55,170 bases of DNA from Rhodospirillaceae bacterium (GTDB lineage Bacteria > Pseudomonadota > Alphaproteobacteria > UBA7985), in the NCBI GenBank assembly GCA_002700865.1, contig PAFB01000149.1, forward strand, positions 1-55,170, given 5' to 3'. This document shows, piece after piece, positions 24,862 through 33,352 of this stretch. The notes beneath the pieces were generated by a model. It was given only the letters and a program-made list of their open reading frames with translations. It had not been told where the DNA came from and did not search any database. The stretch's first letter is position 1. Each line of letters opens with the position of its first letter. Made by a program: the position numbers and the translations under genes.

Positions 24862-25947
24862 TCAGCGAACAGCCTGCAGGCTTGGTCTTCCGCCCTCGCG
24901 CAGGAACGCGTCTCGGACACGGGCCGGACGGTCGGTGAAGTGCGGCATCACCTCTTCAGCAAAGCACTGAATGGCCTCCAGCGTGTCTGAAGACTCAAGG
25001 CCAAAATTGAAATTCAGGATCACTCGATCGATACCCAGGTCCGCATATCGCCCCAGCCGATCAACCATCTCAGTGGGGCGGCAGATCAGCAGGCTCTTTT
25101 CCAATTCCTCGGCTGATTGAGCGCGCGGGATTTGCCGGATCATCCCCGCGTCGACAAGACCGGGGCCAAGATAAATGTTGTCGAACCGGCAATAGTAGTC
25201 ATAGGCCGCTCGGTTTTTTCGTGTGCGCTCAGCTTCAGAGGTTGCGACGTGCGCTACGCGCGACAGCGACAGCGTCAGCGCATCGCCCTCATTATTCATG
25301 TCGGCCTTGGCACGGTTGAAGGCATCAACCTGGTCCACCAACAGCTGGTGATTCCCCGACAACGGCGTCGTCTGGATGTGGAACCCACGGCGGGTACAGG
25401 CGTAAATGCCCTCGGGGTTCATCACCGCCATCATCATGGGCGGGCCACCCGGACGAACCGGACGCGGCATGATGGTCAGCGCGTCAAACTGGTAGAATTT
25501 TCCATCCCAGCTCACTTCTTCTTCCCGCAACAGCGCCTGCAGCACATCGAGGCTTTCGTCGAAGCGCTCGCGGGTCTCCTCCATCGGCACGCCGAGGCGC
25601 TCCATCTCAAACTTAAAGGCACCGCGACCAACCCCGAGGAACAGCCGTCCGTCACAGAAGATGTCAGCGACGACGACCTCGCCGGCATAGGTCCGCATGT
25701 CGTGCAGCGGCAACACAACCACACTGGTCAGGATTTTGATCTGGCGGGTGTGGGCGGCGATCTTCACGGCAAAAGTGAGCGGCGCCGGCATCATCAGGCA
25801 GTTGACCAGGTGGTGTTCGGTCACTGACACGGCATCGAAGCCGAGGTCATCGGCACGCTTTGCTTGTTCCAGCATGTCCCGATAGACCCGATCACCGCCG
25901 TAGGCCTTATCTGGGTAATCAGACGACAACTGTACGCTGAATTCCAT
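24862..25947 (-). CDS. LLM-class (luciferase-like) flavin-dependent monooxygenase
   Basis: A 361-residue TIM-barrel protein of the bacterial luciferase-like family, which uses reduced FMN/F420 and oxygen to oxidise small organics. Signs include MEFSVQLSSDYP at the start, the AKRADDLGFDAVSVTEHH segment (about 29-47), HTRQIKILTSVVVLPLHD (about 65-82), LFLGVGRGAFKFEMERLGV, and the substrate-tuning region around residues 160-180. ATG at 25947 is preceded by AGGAGCAGG; the open frame upstream to 26052 is not typical. It is paired with the downstream alpha/beta hydrolase and divergent from a LysR gene, a common arrangement for an inducible catabolic unit. Confidence 0.9.
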   Translation of the reverse strand: MEFSVQLSSDYPDKAYGGDRVYRDMLEQAKRADDLGFDAVSVTEHHLVNCLMMPAPLTFAVKIAAHTRQIKILTSVVVLPLHDMRTYAGEVVVADIFCDGRLFLGVGRGAFKFEMERLGVPMEETRERFDESLDVLQALLREEEVSWDGKFYQFDALTIMPRPVRPGGPPMMMAVMNPEGIYACTRRGFHIQTTPLSGNHQLLVDQVDAFNRAKADMNNEGDALTLSLSRVAHVATSEAERTRKNRAAYDYYCRFDNIYLGPGLVDAGMIRQIPRAQSAEELEKSLLICRPTEMVDRLGRYADLGIDRVILNFNFGLESSDTLEAIQCFAEEVMPHFTDRPARVRDAFLREGGRPSLQAVR

Positions 25948-26276
25948 CTTTACCTGCTCCTCATGAACATGCTTTGGGTTGGTAGACGGTAGACCAGTGT
26001 CGTCTCTGCGGTCTGCCCGTTCGCGCCACGGCTGGAGGACAATTTGACGCACCCCTTCACCTGAACCAAACCCAATTATCCTCGCAGACCCATACCTGCG
26101 CTTATTTTTCTACGTGACCCAAGAACCAACATTATCCCAAAACCGGGTAAAGTGAGAACAGGAAATCAGGGTTCAGCCCCATTGAGCCACTTTTCTTTAC
26201 CTATCGTAGCCTCCACAACAGGCTGTTCGTTTTAGGTAGAATAAAATTAATTAAATAATATTTTTTGGGGCAAAGC
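25948..26276. promoter_or_regulatory. Divergent intergenic region between monooxygenase and LysR genes
   Basis: These 329 bases hold no convincing gene. The part next to the LysR start (26230-26266) is strikingly AT-rich (AATAAAATTAATTAAATAAT) in an otherwise GC-rich sequence, as expected for promoters. A LysR protein would usually bind here and control both directions; I could not identify a definite T-N11-A site. Confidence 0.45.
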
Positions 26277-27302
26277 GTGACCAACAACTCCGACACGCCA
26301 ATCGACGGCTCGAATAAGCTGTTCGACAATAATCTGCTAGAAGGGCGGCACGTGCCAAGTCCGGGGCTATGGGATGAGATGCGCAGCTTTCTCGCAATTG
26401 CTCGGGCCGGCAGCCTACTCGGCGCCACAGAAACGTTGGGCATATCTCAACCAACGCTTTCACGCCGCTTGATGACGCTGGAAGACCGCCTCGGGCAGCT
26501 GGTGATACGCAAGCCCCATGGGGTCGAACTGACCACCAAGGGGCGAGAGGTTGCGGAACGCATCGCGAAAATCGATCTAGAATTCTCTGACTTGTTTACC
26601 GCCTCGTCTGCGGCGACGTACCGATCCGTGGTCAAGGTCGCGGCAACGGACGGATTGGCGGCATTCTGGCTGGCGCCACATATTCCTGGGCTTCTGCAAC
26701 AAGGGATCCAAGTTAGCCTTGAAATCATCTCGCTGCAGAACATCCCCAACTTGAAAAAGAACGAAGTGGACATCATCGTCGCTTTTCCAGTGCCGGTGCA
26801 AGACGATTTCATCGTTGAGGATCTGGGCCATCTGCACCTGACAACCTTTGCCTCGCTTGAATATATCAAACGCTTTGGCACCCCGACGCGCGACAATCTC
26901 AGCGACCACCGCTTTGTCGGGAATCGTCAATATCTCTCCAGTAGTGATTTCTGGCGAGACTGGGTGGATGTAACCAAGGAAGCCCAATACATCGCCGGAA
27001 CCGATATGAACGTGACCTATGCGACCATGATTAAGTCCGGCCTCGGTCTCGGGCTGCTGGGCAACTATATGAACATGGACCCCTACCTGATCCATGTCGA
27101 TCTGGGGGTTAACATTGGTCACGGGATCCGGATGTTCAGCCTCGAGCAGAAACGCAACTACCCAGAAATTGCGGCTACCAAGCAGTGGATCCGCGGTATT
27201 TTTCGGGGCAACCCCTGGTTCTTGAGCGAAATGATCGTGAACGACGAGGTCAGTGATTATGACCAACGGGTGCGATGGCTCATGAACCACTACTCGACCT
27301 GA
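26277..27302 (+). CDS. LysR-family transcriptional regulator, divergent from monooxygenase operon
   Basis: A 341-residue regulator. GTG at 26277 has GGGG seven bases upstream; TTG at 26265 is a weaker alternative. About 30 polar residues precede the winged helix-turn-helix (FLAIARAGSLLGATETLGI, then QPTLSRRLMTLEDRLG), so the N-terminal tail is longer than usual. The effector domain follows (about 120-330). The 3' end overlaps by 13 bases the tail of the convergent gene cut at the palindrome centre. By position it likely activates or represses the monooxygenase/hydrolase pair. Confidence 0.9.
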   Translation: MTNNSDTPIDGSNKLFDNNLLEGRHVPSPGLWDEMRSFLAIARAGSLLGATETLGISQPTLSRRLMTLEDRLGQLVIRKPHGVELTTKGREVAERIAKIDLEFSDLFTASSAATYRSVVKVAATDGLAAFWLAPHIPGLLQQGIQVSLEIISLQNIPNLKKNEVDIIVAFPVPVQDDFIVEDLGHLHLTTFASLEYIKRFGTPTRDNLSDHRFVGNRQYLSSSDFWRDWVDVTKEAQYIAGTDMNVTYATMIKSGLGLGLLGNYMNMDPYLIHVDLGVNIGHGIRMFSLEQKRNYPEIAATKQWIRGIFRGNPWFLSEMIVNDEVSDYDQRVRWLMNHYST

Positions 27303-27585
27303 GAGACATCCATTCGGTTGCGCAGACGTAGCATTCGAGTCTGCTGTTGCAGGATGTCGTAGGGGTGCGCACTGGACACCCCTTCGAACATCTGACGCTT
27401 GGCCTCTGCCACCCGCGAGAGCGCATCCGCAGCCAGGTCAAGGGCGTGGATGAACTCGAATTCAGCCTCCGGCTCGTCGGCGCTCATTTTTACTTCTGCC
27501 GACATCAGCACATCGAGCATCAAAGCAAGCAACTCAGCCTTATCAATGTCGGACGAAACCGATTTAAGGTTGCGGAGCGTCATGC
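27290..27585 (-). CDS. Unknown protein, 5' part lost at the palindrome centre
   Basis: The C-terminal 97-98 residues of a predicted all-helical, acidic protein (KAELLALMLDVLMSAEVK, then a region rich in Ala/Glu, ending in MDVSQVE). I recognise no family. The frame is open to the symmetry axis, and beyond it continues into its own antisense, giving a spurious 160-residue ORF at 27290-27772. An ATG at 27583 could be a genuine start, but no upstream sequence survives to test it. The stop overlaps the end of the LysR gene by 13 bases, tail to tail. Confidence 0.55.
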
Positions 27586-27600
27586 GCATGACGCTCCGCA
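27571..27600. other. Fold point of the palindrome (zero-spacer junction)
   Basis: The symmetry axis lies between 27585 and 27586, inside the local palindrome CATGCGCATG. The axis falls within a reading frame: the same coding sequence runs away from it on both strands. The 5' portion of that gene is therefore missing and replaced by its own antisense. Whether the central bases were a short natural hairpin that seeded the fold, or simply the end of the molecule, cannot be told from this window. Confidence 0.9.
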
Positions 27601-27881
27601 ACCTTAAATCGGTTTCGTCCGACATTGATAAGGCTGAGTTGCTTGCTTTGATGCTCGATGTGCTGATGTCGGCAGAAGTAAAAATGAGCGCCGACGAGCC
27701 GGAGGCTGAATTCGAGTTCATCCACGCCCTTGACCTGGCTGCGGATGCGCTCTCGCGGGTGGCAGAGGCCAAGCGTCAGATGTTCGAAGGGGTGTCCAGT
27801 GCGCACCCCTACGACATCCTGCAACAGCAGACTCGAATGCTACGTCTGCGCAACCGAATGGATGTCTCTCAGGTCGAGTAG
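27586..27881 (+). CDS. Unknown protein, 5' part lost at the palindrome centre (right copy)
   Basis: Mirror copy of 27290-27585. The same acidic, helical C-terminal region reads out from the axis on the + strand, with possible ATGs at 27582 (straddling the axis) and 27588. The 160-residue frame starting at 27399 fuses antisense sequence to it and should not be taken as a gene. Confidence 0.55.
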
Positions 27882-28894
27882 TGGTTCATGAGCCATCGCA
27901 CCCGTTGGTCATAATCACTGACCTCGTCGTTCACGATCATTTCGCTCAAGAACCAGGGGTTGCCCCGAAAAATACCGCGGATCCACTGCTTGGTAGCCGC
28001 AATTTCTGGGTAGTTGCGTTTCTGCTCGAGGCTGAACATCCGGATCCCGTGACCAATGTTAACCCCCAGATCGACATGGATCAGGTAGGGGTCCATGTTC
28101 ATATAGTTGCCCAGCAGCCCGAGACCGAGGCCGGACTTAATCATGGTCGCATAGGTCACGTTCATATCGGTTCCGGCGATGTATTGGGCTTCCTTGGTTA
28201 CATCCACCCAGTCTCGCCAGAAATCACTACTGGAGAGATATTGACGATTCCCGACAAAGCGGTGGTCGCTGAGATTGTCGCGCGTCGGGGTGCCAAAGCG
28301 TTTGATATATTCAAGCGAGGCAAAGGTTGTCAGGTGCAGATGGCCCAGATCCTCAACGATGAAATCGTCTTGCACCGGCACTGGAAAAGCGACGATGATG
28401 TCCACTTCGTTCTTTTTCAAGTTGGGGATGTTCTGCAGCGAGATGATTTCAAGGCTAACTTGGATCCCTTGTTGCAGAAGCCCAGGAATATGTGGCGCCA
28501 GCCAGAATGCCGCCAATCCGTCCGTTGCCGCGACCTTGACCACGGATCGGTACGTCGCCGCAGACGAGGCGGTAAACAAGTCAGAGAATTCTAGATCGAT
28601 TTTCGCGATGCGTTCCGCAACCTCTCGCCCCTTGGTGGTCAGTTCGACCCCATGGGGCTTGCGTATCACCAGCTGCCCGAGGCGGTCTTCCAGCGTCATC
28701 AAGCGGCGTGAAAGCGTTGGTTGAGATATGCCCAACGTTTCTGTGGCGCCGAGTAGGCTGCCGGCCCGAGCAATTGCGAGAAAGCTGCGCATCTCATCCC
28801 ATAGCCCCGGACTTGGCACGTGCCGCCCTTCTAGCAGATTATTGTCGAACAGCTTATTCGAGCCGTCGATTGGCGTGTCGGAGTTGTTGGTCAC
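27869..28894 (-). CDS. LysR-family transcriptional regulator (right copy)
   Basis: Identical to the gene at 26277-27302: GTG start, extended polar N-terminal tail, winged helix-turn-helix with QPTLSRRLMTLEDRLG, then an effector-binding domain. Divergent from the luciferase-like monooxygenase/hydrolase operon, which it probably controls. Confidence 0.9.
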   Translation of the reverse strand: MTNNSDTPIDGSNKLFDNNLLEGRHVPSPGLWDEMRSFLAIARAGSLLGATETLGISQPTLSRRLMTLEDRLGQLVIRKPHGVELTTKGREVAERIAKIDLEFSDLFTASSAATYRSVVKVAATDGLAAFWLAPHIPGLLQQGIQVSLEIISLQNIPNLKKNEVDIIVAFPVPVQDDFIVEDLGHLHLTTFASLEYIKRFGTPTRDNLSDHRFVGNRQYLSSSDFWRDWVDVTKEAQYIAGTDMNVTYATMIKSGLGLGLLGNYMNMDPYLIHVDLGVNIGHGIRMFSLEQKRNYPEIAATKQWIRGIFRGNPWFLSEMIVNDEVSDYDQRVRWLMNHYST

Positions 28895-29223
28895 GCTTTG
28901 CCCCAAAAAATATTATTTAATTAATTTTATTCTACCTAAAACGAACAGCCTGTTGTGGAGGCTACGATAGGTAAAGAAAAGTGGCTCAATGGGGCTGAAC
29001 CCTGATTTCCTGTTCTCACTTTACCCGGTTTTGGGATAATGTTGGTTCTTGGGTCACGTAGAAAAATAAGCGCAGGTATGGGTCTGCGAGGATAATTGGG
29101 TTTGGTTCAGGTGAAGGGGTGCGTCAAATTGTCCTCCAGCCGTGGCGCGAACGGGCAGACCGCAGAGACGACACTGGTCTACCGTCTACCAACCCAAAGC
29201 ATGTTCATGAGGAGCAGGTAAAG
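28895..29223. promoter_or_regulatory. Divergent LysR/monooxygenase intergenic region (right copy)
   Basis: Mirror of 25948-26276. No gene is seen. An AT-rich block at about 28905-28941 next to the LysR start probably contains promoter elements. Confidence 0.45.
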
Positions 29224-30309
29224 ATGGAATTCAGCGTACAGTTGTCGTCTGATTACCCAGATAAGGCCTACGGCGGTGATCGGGTCTATCGGGACATGCT
29301 GGAACAAGCAAAGCGTGCCGATGACCTCGGCTTCGATGCCGTGTCAGTGACCGAACACCACCTGGTCAACTGCCTGATGATGCCGGCGCCGCTCACTTTT
29401 GCCGTGAAGATCGCCGCCCACACCCGCCAGATCAAAATCCTGACCAGTGTGGTTGTGTTGCCGCTGCACGACATGCGGACCTATGCCGGCGAGGTCGTCG
29501 TCGCTGACATCTTCTGTGACGGACGGCTGTTCCTCGGGGTTGGTCGCGGTGCCTTTAAGTTTGAGATGGAGCGCCTCGGCGTGCCGATGGAGGAGACCCG
29601 CGAGCGCTTCGACGAAAGCCTCGATGTGCTGCAGGCGCTGTTGCGGGAAGAAGAAGTGAGCTGGGATGGAAAATTCTACCAGTTTGACGCGCTGACCATC
29701 ATGCCGCGTCCGGTTCGTCCGGGTGGCCCGCCCATGATGATGGCGGTGATGAACCCCGAGGGCATTTACGCCTGTACCCGCCGTGGGTTCCACATCCAGA
29801 CGACGCCGTTGTCGGGGAATCACCAGCTGTTGGTGGACCAGGTTGATGCCTTCAACCGTGCCAAGGCCGACATGAATAATGAGGGCGATGCGCTGACGCT
29901 GTCGCTGTCGCGCGTAGCGCACGTCGCAACCTCTGAAGCTGAGCGCACACGAAAAAACCGAGCGGCCTATGACTACTATTGCCGGTTCGACAACATTTAT
30001 CTTGGCCCCGGTCTTGTCGACGCGGGGATGATCCGGCAAATCCCGCGCGCTCAATCAGCCGAGGAATTGGAAAAGAGCCTGCTGATCTGCCGCCCCACTG
30101 AGATGGTTGATCGGCTGGGGCGATATGCGGACCTGGGTATCGATCGAGTGATCCTGAATTTCAATTTTGGCCTTGAGTCTTCAGACACGCTGGAGGCCAT
30201 TCAGTGCTTTGCTGAAGAGGTGATGCCGCACTTCACCGACCGTCCGGCCCGTGTCCGAGACGCGTTCCTGCGCGAGGGCGGAAGACCAAGCCTGCAGGCT
30301 GTTCGCTGA
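29224..30309 (+). CDS. LLM-class flavin-dependent monooxygenase (right copy)
   Basis: Identical to 24862-25947. A 361-residue luciferase-like TIM barrel using reduced flavin and oxygen; ATG preceded by AGGAGCAGG; key segments SVTEHH and GVGRGAFKFEMERLG. First gene of a two-gene operon with the alpha/beta hydrolase. Confidence 0.9.
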   Translation: MEFSVQLSSDYPDKAYGGDRVYRDMLEQAKRADDLGFDAVSVTEHHLVNCLMMPAPLTFAVKIAAHTRQIKILTSVVVLPLHDMRTYAGEVVVADIFCDGRLFLGVGRGAFKFEMERLGVPMEETRERFDESLDVLQALLREEEVSWDGKFYQFDALTIMPRPVRPGGPPMMMAVMNPEGIYACTRRGFHIQTTPLSGNHQLLVDQVDAFNRAKADMNNEGDALTLSLSRVAHVATSEAERTRKNRAAYDYYCRFDNIYLGPGLVDAGMIRQIPRAQSAEELEKSLLICRPTEMVDRLGRYADLGIDRVILNFNFGLESSDTLEAIQCFAEEVMPHFTDRPARVRDAFLREGGRPSLQAVR

Positions 30310-30362
30310 CGCGATACTTTGGCCGGTCTCATTATCGAAACACGTCAATCAGAGAGGCCTTC

Positions 30363-31142
30363 ATGACTCAGCCGCTGTCTTGCGCGTACTCAGTATCGGG
30401 TGAAGGGCCGCCCTTGATCCTGATCCATGGCATCGGGGCCTCGCGGGCTACTTGGGCGACGGCTCTTCCGCTGTTGGAAGCACACTTTACCGTCATCGCC
30501 TACGATTTGCGCGGGCACGGTAACTCGCCTCAACCGGACGGGCGTTTTGGTCTTGACGCGCTGGTCGCCGACCTCGAACAAGTGCGGGCAGAAGTCGGGG
30601 TGGAGGCAGCACATATCGCCGGGCATTCGCTGGGGGGGATGATCGCGCCGGCCTATGCCCGCGCCTTTCCCGATCGGGTGCTGTCCCTGGGGCTGCTGTC
30701 CACCGCTGCCTTCCGCACGGAACAAGATAGCATCAATGTTAGGGCAGTTGTCTCCGCGATGCGCCAGCAGGGGATTGCTGAGGTGCTGAGCACACTGGCC
30801 AACCGTTGGTTCACGGACGCCTTTATCGCCGAGCATCCCGAAGTGGTTGAGGCCCGTATGGCGCAGGTGATCGGCACTGACCCAGAGGTGTTCCTGAATG
30901 TCTTCGATATCTACGCCGAGACTGAGATGGCCCCCTGGCTGCATGAAATCACAGCGCGGTCACTGGTGCTGACAGGGGAGAATGACGGCGGCTGTCCCCC
31001 ACGGTTAAACCAATTGATTGCCGAGGCCATGCCTTTCGCCACACTGCGGGTGTTGCCTTCGCTGAAGCACTCGATCCTGCTCGAAGGCGGCGCTCAGACC
31101 GGTACCTGCCTGCGCGATTTCCTCCTTGGTTTGGGTCACTGA
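30363..31142 (+). CDS. Alpha/beta-fold hydrolase (right copy)
   Basis: Identical to 24029-24808. A 259-residue serine hydrolase with Ser89 in GHSLGG and His236 in LKHSILL. It lies 53 bases downstream of the monooxygenase gene and probably hydrolyses its oxidation product; the substrate is unknown. Confidence 0.88.
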   Translation: MTQPLSCAYSVSGEGPPLILIHGIGASRATWATALPLLEAHFTVIAYDLRGHGNSPQPDGRFGLDALVADLEQVRAEVGVEAAHIAGHSLGGMIAPAYARAFPDRVLSLGLLSTAAFRTEQDSINVRAVVSAMRQQGIAEVLSTLANRWFTDAFIAEHPEVVEARMAQVIGTDPEVFLNVFDIYAETEMAPWLHEITARSLVLTGENDGGCPPRLNQLIAEAMPFATLRVLPSLKHSILLEGGAQTGTCLRDFLLGLGH

Positions 31143-31175
31143 GGCGCAGGGACGCAGGCAGGGACTCAGGCAGGG
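31140..31175. repeat. Short 12-base tandem repeat (right copy)
   Basis: Mirror of 23996-24031: three degenerate copies of a 12-base unit (ACKCAGGCAGGG on this strand) between convergent genes. Confidence 0.6.
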
Positions 31176-31177
31176 AA

Positions 31178-31627
31178 TCAGGCCACTTTGCCCTGGCTTC
31201 GCGTTGAGAACCACACCCAGAAACTCAGAAGTACGGCTGCGCCGGAAATGAATGTCATGACGGTGCCGGGTACGAAGTTCACATAGCCAGCGAAGTCCAG
31301 AAACAGCAGATACCCAATATCGGCGAGGCCACCTACCATGCTAGTGACCCAGATTGCAGTCCGGTTCTGATGCCAGATCATCGCAGCACCGATGATCGTG
31401 GCCACTCCGAACCAGCCCAGGTTCCAACCATGCTGATTGAGGACGCCCTCGACGGCTCCGTGGTAGTCTGCTGCCAGCGCCGCAGGATTAACGCCATCGG
31501 CAACGGCCTGTAGGCCTCCAGTGGCGTCGTTCATCAACACCATTACCCCGGCGAGCACGTGGACCAGCCCCCACAGGAGCCAACGGATTGCCGCCACGCG
31601 GAGCGTATTTTTCTGAACAGAACTCAT
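31178..31627 (-). CDS. Four-helix inner-membrane protein of unknown function (right copy)
   Basis: Identical to 23544-23993. A 149-residue protein with about four transmembrane segments and no recognised catalytic motif. Divergent from the MarR gene and its likely target. Confidence 0.8.
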   Translation of the reverse strand: MSSVQKNTLRVAAIRWLLWGLVHVLAGVMVLMNDATGGLQAVADGVNPAALAADYHGAVEGVLNQHGWNLGWFGVATIIGAAMIWHQNRTAIWVTSMVGGLADIGYLLFLDFAGYVNFVPGTVMTFISGAAVLLSFWVWFSTRSQGKVA

Positions 31628-31645
31628 CGTGAATTTCCTTGCCAT

Positions 31646-31660
31646 TGTCCCCGCGGGACA
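31646..31660. promoter_or_regulatory. GC-rich 15-base palindrome (right copy)
   Basis: TGTCCCCGCGGGACA, the mirror of 23511-23525: a perfect 6-3-6 inverted repeat upstream of the membrane-protein gene. Confidence 0.35.
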
Positions 31661-31670
31661 GTTGAAATAC

Positions 31671-31685
31671 GTTGACTAAGTCCAC
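31671..31685. promoter_or_regulatory. Candidate MarR operator 2 (right copy)
   Basis: GTTGACTAAGTCCAC, the mirror of 23486-23500: a one-mismatch inverted repeat of the same design as the site beside the MarR start. Confidence 0.5.
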
Positions 31686-31696
31686 TAAGATAGAAA

Positions 31697-31711
31697 GTTG
31701 ATAAAATCAAC
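31697..31711. promoter_or_regulatory. Candidate MarR operator 1 (right copy)
   Basis: GTTGATAAAATCAAC, a perfect 6-3-6 inverted repeat three bases before the MarR ATG at 31715; mirror of 23460-23474. Confidence 0.55.
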
Positions 31712-31714
31712 CAC

Positions 31715-32137
31715 ATGAAAAAGACACGGGATACAGACTTGGCACTGATGTTCGATCGTTTCATGCGATCGATCCACTTCGGGTTGCAGCAAAAAGCCGG
31801 GGACTTTGATCGAAAAAGCGTAGGTCCTGGTGGCGGAATGCTGCTCATGACGCTGGCTGATGCAGGCCAGGTCAGTCAGAATGAACTGAGCAGGCGGATG
31901 GTTCGCGATAAGTCGCAAATGACGCGCATGATCCAGGGGCTCGAAGGCAAGGGATTGGTCAGGCGGGAAAATTCGACCAGTGACGGCAGGGTTGTCATGG
32001 TCTCGCTGACCGCCGAGGGAGAGCAGGTGGTTGAAGAGCTGCTTGAAGCGGTGGCCGATGTAATTGGCGACCTGCTTGCACCAATTTCAGCAAATGAGAC
32101 GCAGCTGCTGAAACAGCTTCTCAGCCGGATTGTATGA
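31715..32137 (+). CDS. MarR-family transcriptional regulator (right copy)
   Basis: Identical to 23034-23456. A 140-residue winged-helix dimeric repressor with the DNA-binding core ELSRRMVRDKSQMTRMIQ and wing SDGRVVMVSLT. Operator-like palindromes lie in the divergent gap upstream. Confidence 0.92.
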   Translation: MKKTRDTDLALMFDRFMRSIHFGLQQKAGDFDRKSVGPGGGMLLMTLADAGQVSQNELSRRMVRDKSQMTRMIQGLEGKGLVRRENSTSDGRVVMVSLTAEGEQVVEELLEAVADVIGDLLAPISANETQLLKQLLSRIV

Positions 32138-32167
32138 TCGGCGAGGCCAAAGACGAGGTGAGTTAGC

Positions 32168-33337
32168 CTAGATCAGAACACCGTCGAGGCTTGCATCGTC
32201 AAAGCCGCTAAAACGGTTGTCCGACAACCCAAACCAACCGGCGAGCAGACGCTGATAAACCGCGCGATAGTCCAACGTGTATTTCAAATCGCCATCTTCG
32301 AGGTCTTCCAGATCCGGGTGTCGCCCAAACAGCCCCCCGCGAACCCCGCCGCCGAGAAGCAAGTGCGGCGCCGCCGTACCATGGTCAGTGCCGTTGGAAT
32401 AGTTCTCCGTCGCTCGCCGACCAAACTCGCTATAGGTCAGGATCAGCGTCTGGTCCCAGTGCCCCGATTGCTTCAGCGCCGCCCGAAGGCCCGCCAGCGA
32501 CCGTCCCAGATCACGTAGCAGTCGCTCATGATCACCGCGCTGATTTTCATGCGTATCAAAGCCGCCGATTTTCATCTTGAGCACCGGTGCATCCACCCCT
32601 GCCCGAATTAGGGTCGCAGCGAGGGCCGCTTGTCGTCCCAATTCGCCGCCGTCGATGCGCACGTGACGGGCCATCCCAGTCTGCTTGATCTTGGTGCTGA
32701 TTTGTCCCATGGCGCTGTCGAGCGCGTTGCCCCGGTCGAGCAACATTGAGAGGGCGGGGTTGGCACTGTCGGTGGTTAAGCCGCCCAGACCCGCGTTGGT
32801 TGCAGAAAGTGTCTGTAGATGATGCAGCGAGGTGAAGGACAGCCACAACCCGCTCGATGAAGCGAAGATACCCATGCCGCCATCGAGGCTGATCCCATGC
32901 GCATCGAAGCCATTACCCATGGTCTCCACGTCTTCGGTGAGCCAGCCACTGCGGCCTGCACGGTTGCCGTCACCACCGGTTTCCCAAAGCGCTATGGACT
33001 TGAAGTGGGAGCGGTTCTGCTCAGGGTAGCCCAGCCCTTGAAGCACAGCCAATTCTCCTGCCTGCCAGGCCGGACCAAGGTCCGCCAGTGCATTGTTGAG
33101 CCCCAATTGGTCGTCAAGCGTTATCAGATCCCCGCGGTCAAGCGCCACCGAGGGGCGGATCGCGCGATAGCGGTCGTTGGCCCAGGGTACTACGGTGTTC
33201 AGGCCGTCGTTAGCGCCGGACAATTCGACAAGGATGAGGCGCCGGCCTGAGCGCCCGGCCGCCTGCGCCAGCTCGATCGGGGCTAACGGCAGGCTAAGAC
33301 CAGCGACCAGAGAACTCAGAACTTTGCGGCGATCCAT
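32168..33337 (-). CDS. DUF1501 protein with twin-arginine-like signal (right copy)
   Basis: Identical to 21834-23003. A 389-residue protein of the DUF1501 family (phosphatase/sulfatase-like fold) with MDRRKVLSSL at the N-terminus and the SEFGRR and GTDHG motifs. Partner of the DUF1800 gene immediately upstream. Confidence 0.9.
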   Translation of the reverse strand: MDRRKVLSSLVAGLSLPLAPIELAQAAGRSGRRLILVELSGANDGLNTVVPWANDRYRAIRPSVALDRGDLITLDDQLGLNNALADLGPAWQAGELAVLQGLGYPEQNRSHFKSIALWETGGDGNRAGRSGWLTEDVETMGNGFDAHGISLDGGMGIFASSSGLWLSFTSLHHLQTLSATNAGLGGLTTDSANPALSMLLDRGNALDSAMGQISTKIKQTGMARHVRIDGGELGRQAALAATLIRAGVDAPVLKMKIGGFDTHENQRGDHERLLRDLGRSLAGLRAALKQSGHWDQTLILTYSEFGRRATENYSNGTDHGTAAPHLLLGGGVRGGLFGRHPDLEDLEDGDLKYTLDYRAVYQRLLAGWFGLSDNRFSGFDDASLDGVLI

Positions 33338-33352
33338 ACCGTGATTTTCCAC

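Larger units (their letters stand above)
1..27585 (+). repeat. Left arm of a window-wide perfect inverted repeat
   Basis: This half reads as the exact reverse complement of bases 27586-55170. The first 22 bases match the reverse complement of the last 22, the 30 bases across the centre are self-complementary, and every long reading frame has a same-length, same-sequence partner at 55171-x on the other strand. No unpaired loop separates the arms. An arm of this size with no divergence and no spacer is not expected to be stable in a bacterial chromosome, so an assembly or read fold-back is the favoured explanation. Confidence 0.97.

Noticed and set aside
1..27585. tRNA, rRNA, CRISPR arrays, insertion sequences
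   Set aside because: None seen on reading the arm. The only repeats are the palindrome itself and the short 12-base tandem unit.
27290..27881. A pair of identical 160-residue proteins encoded on both strands at the centre, possibly a new self-antisense gene
   Set aside because: They arise automatically from the palindrome: each is a real C-terminal fragment fused to its own antisense.
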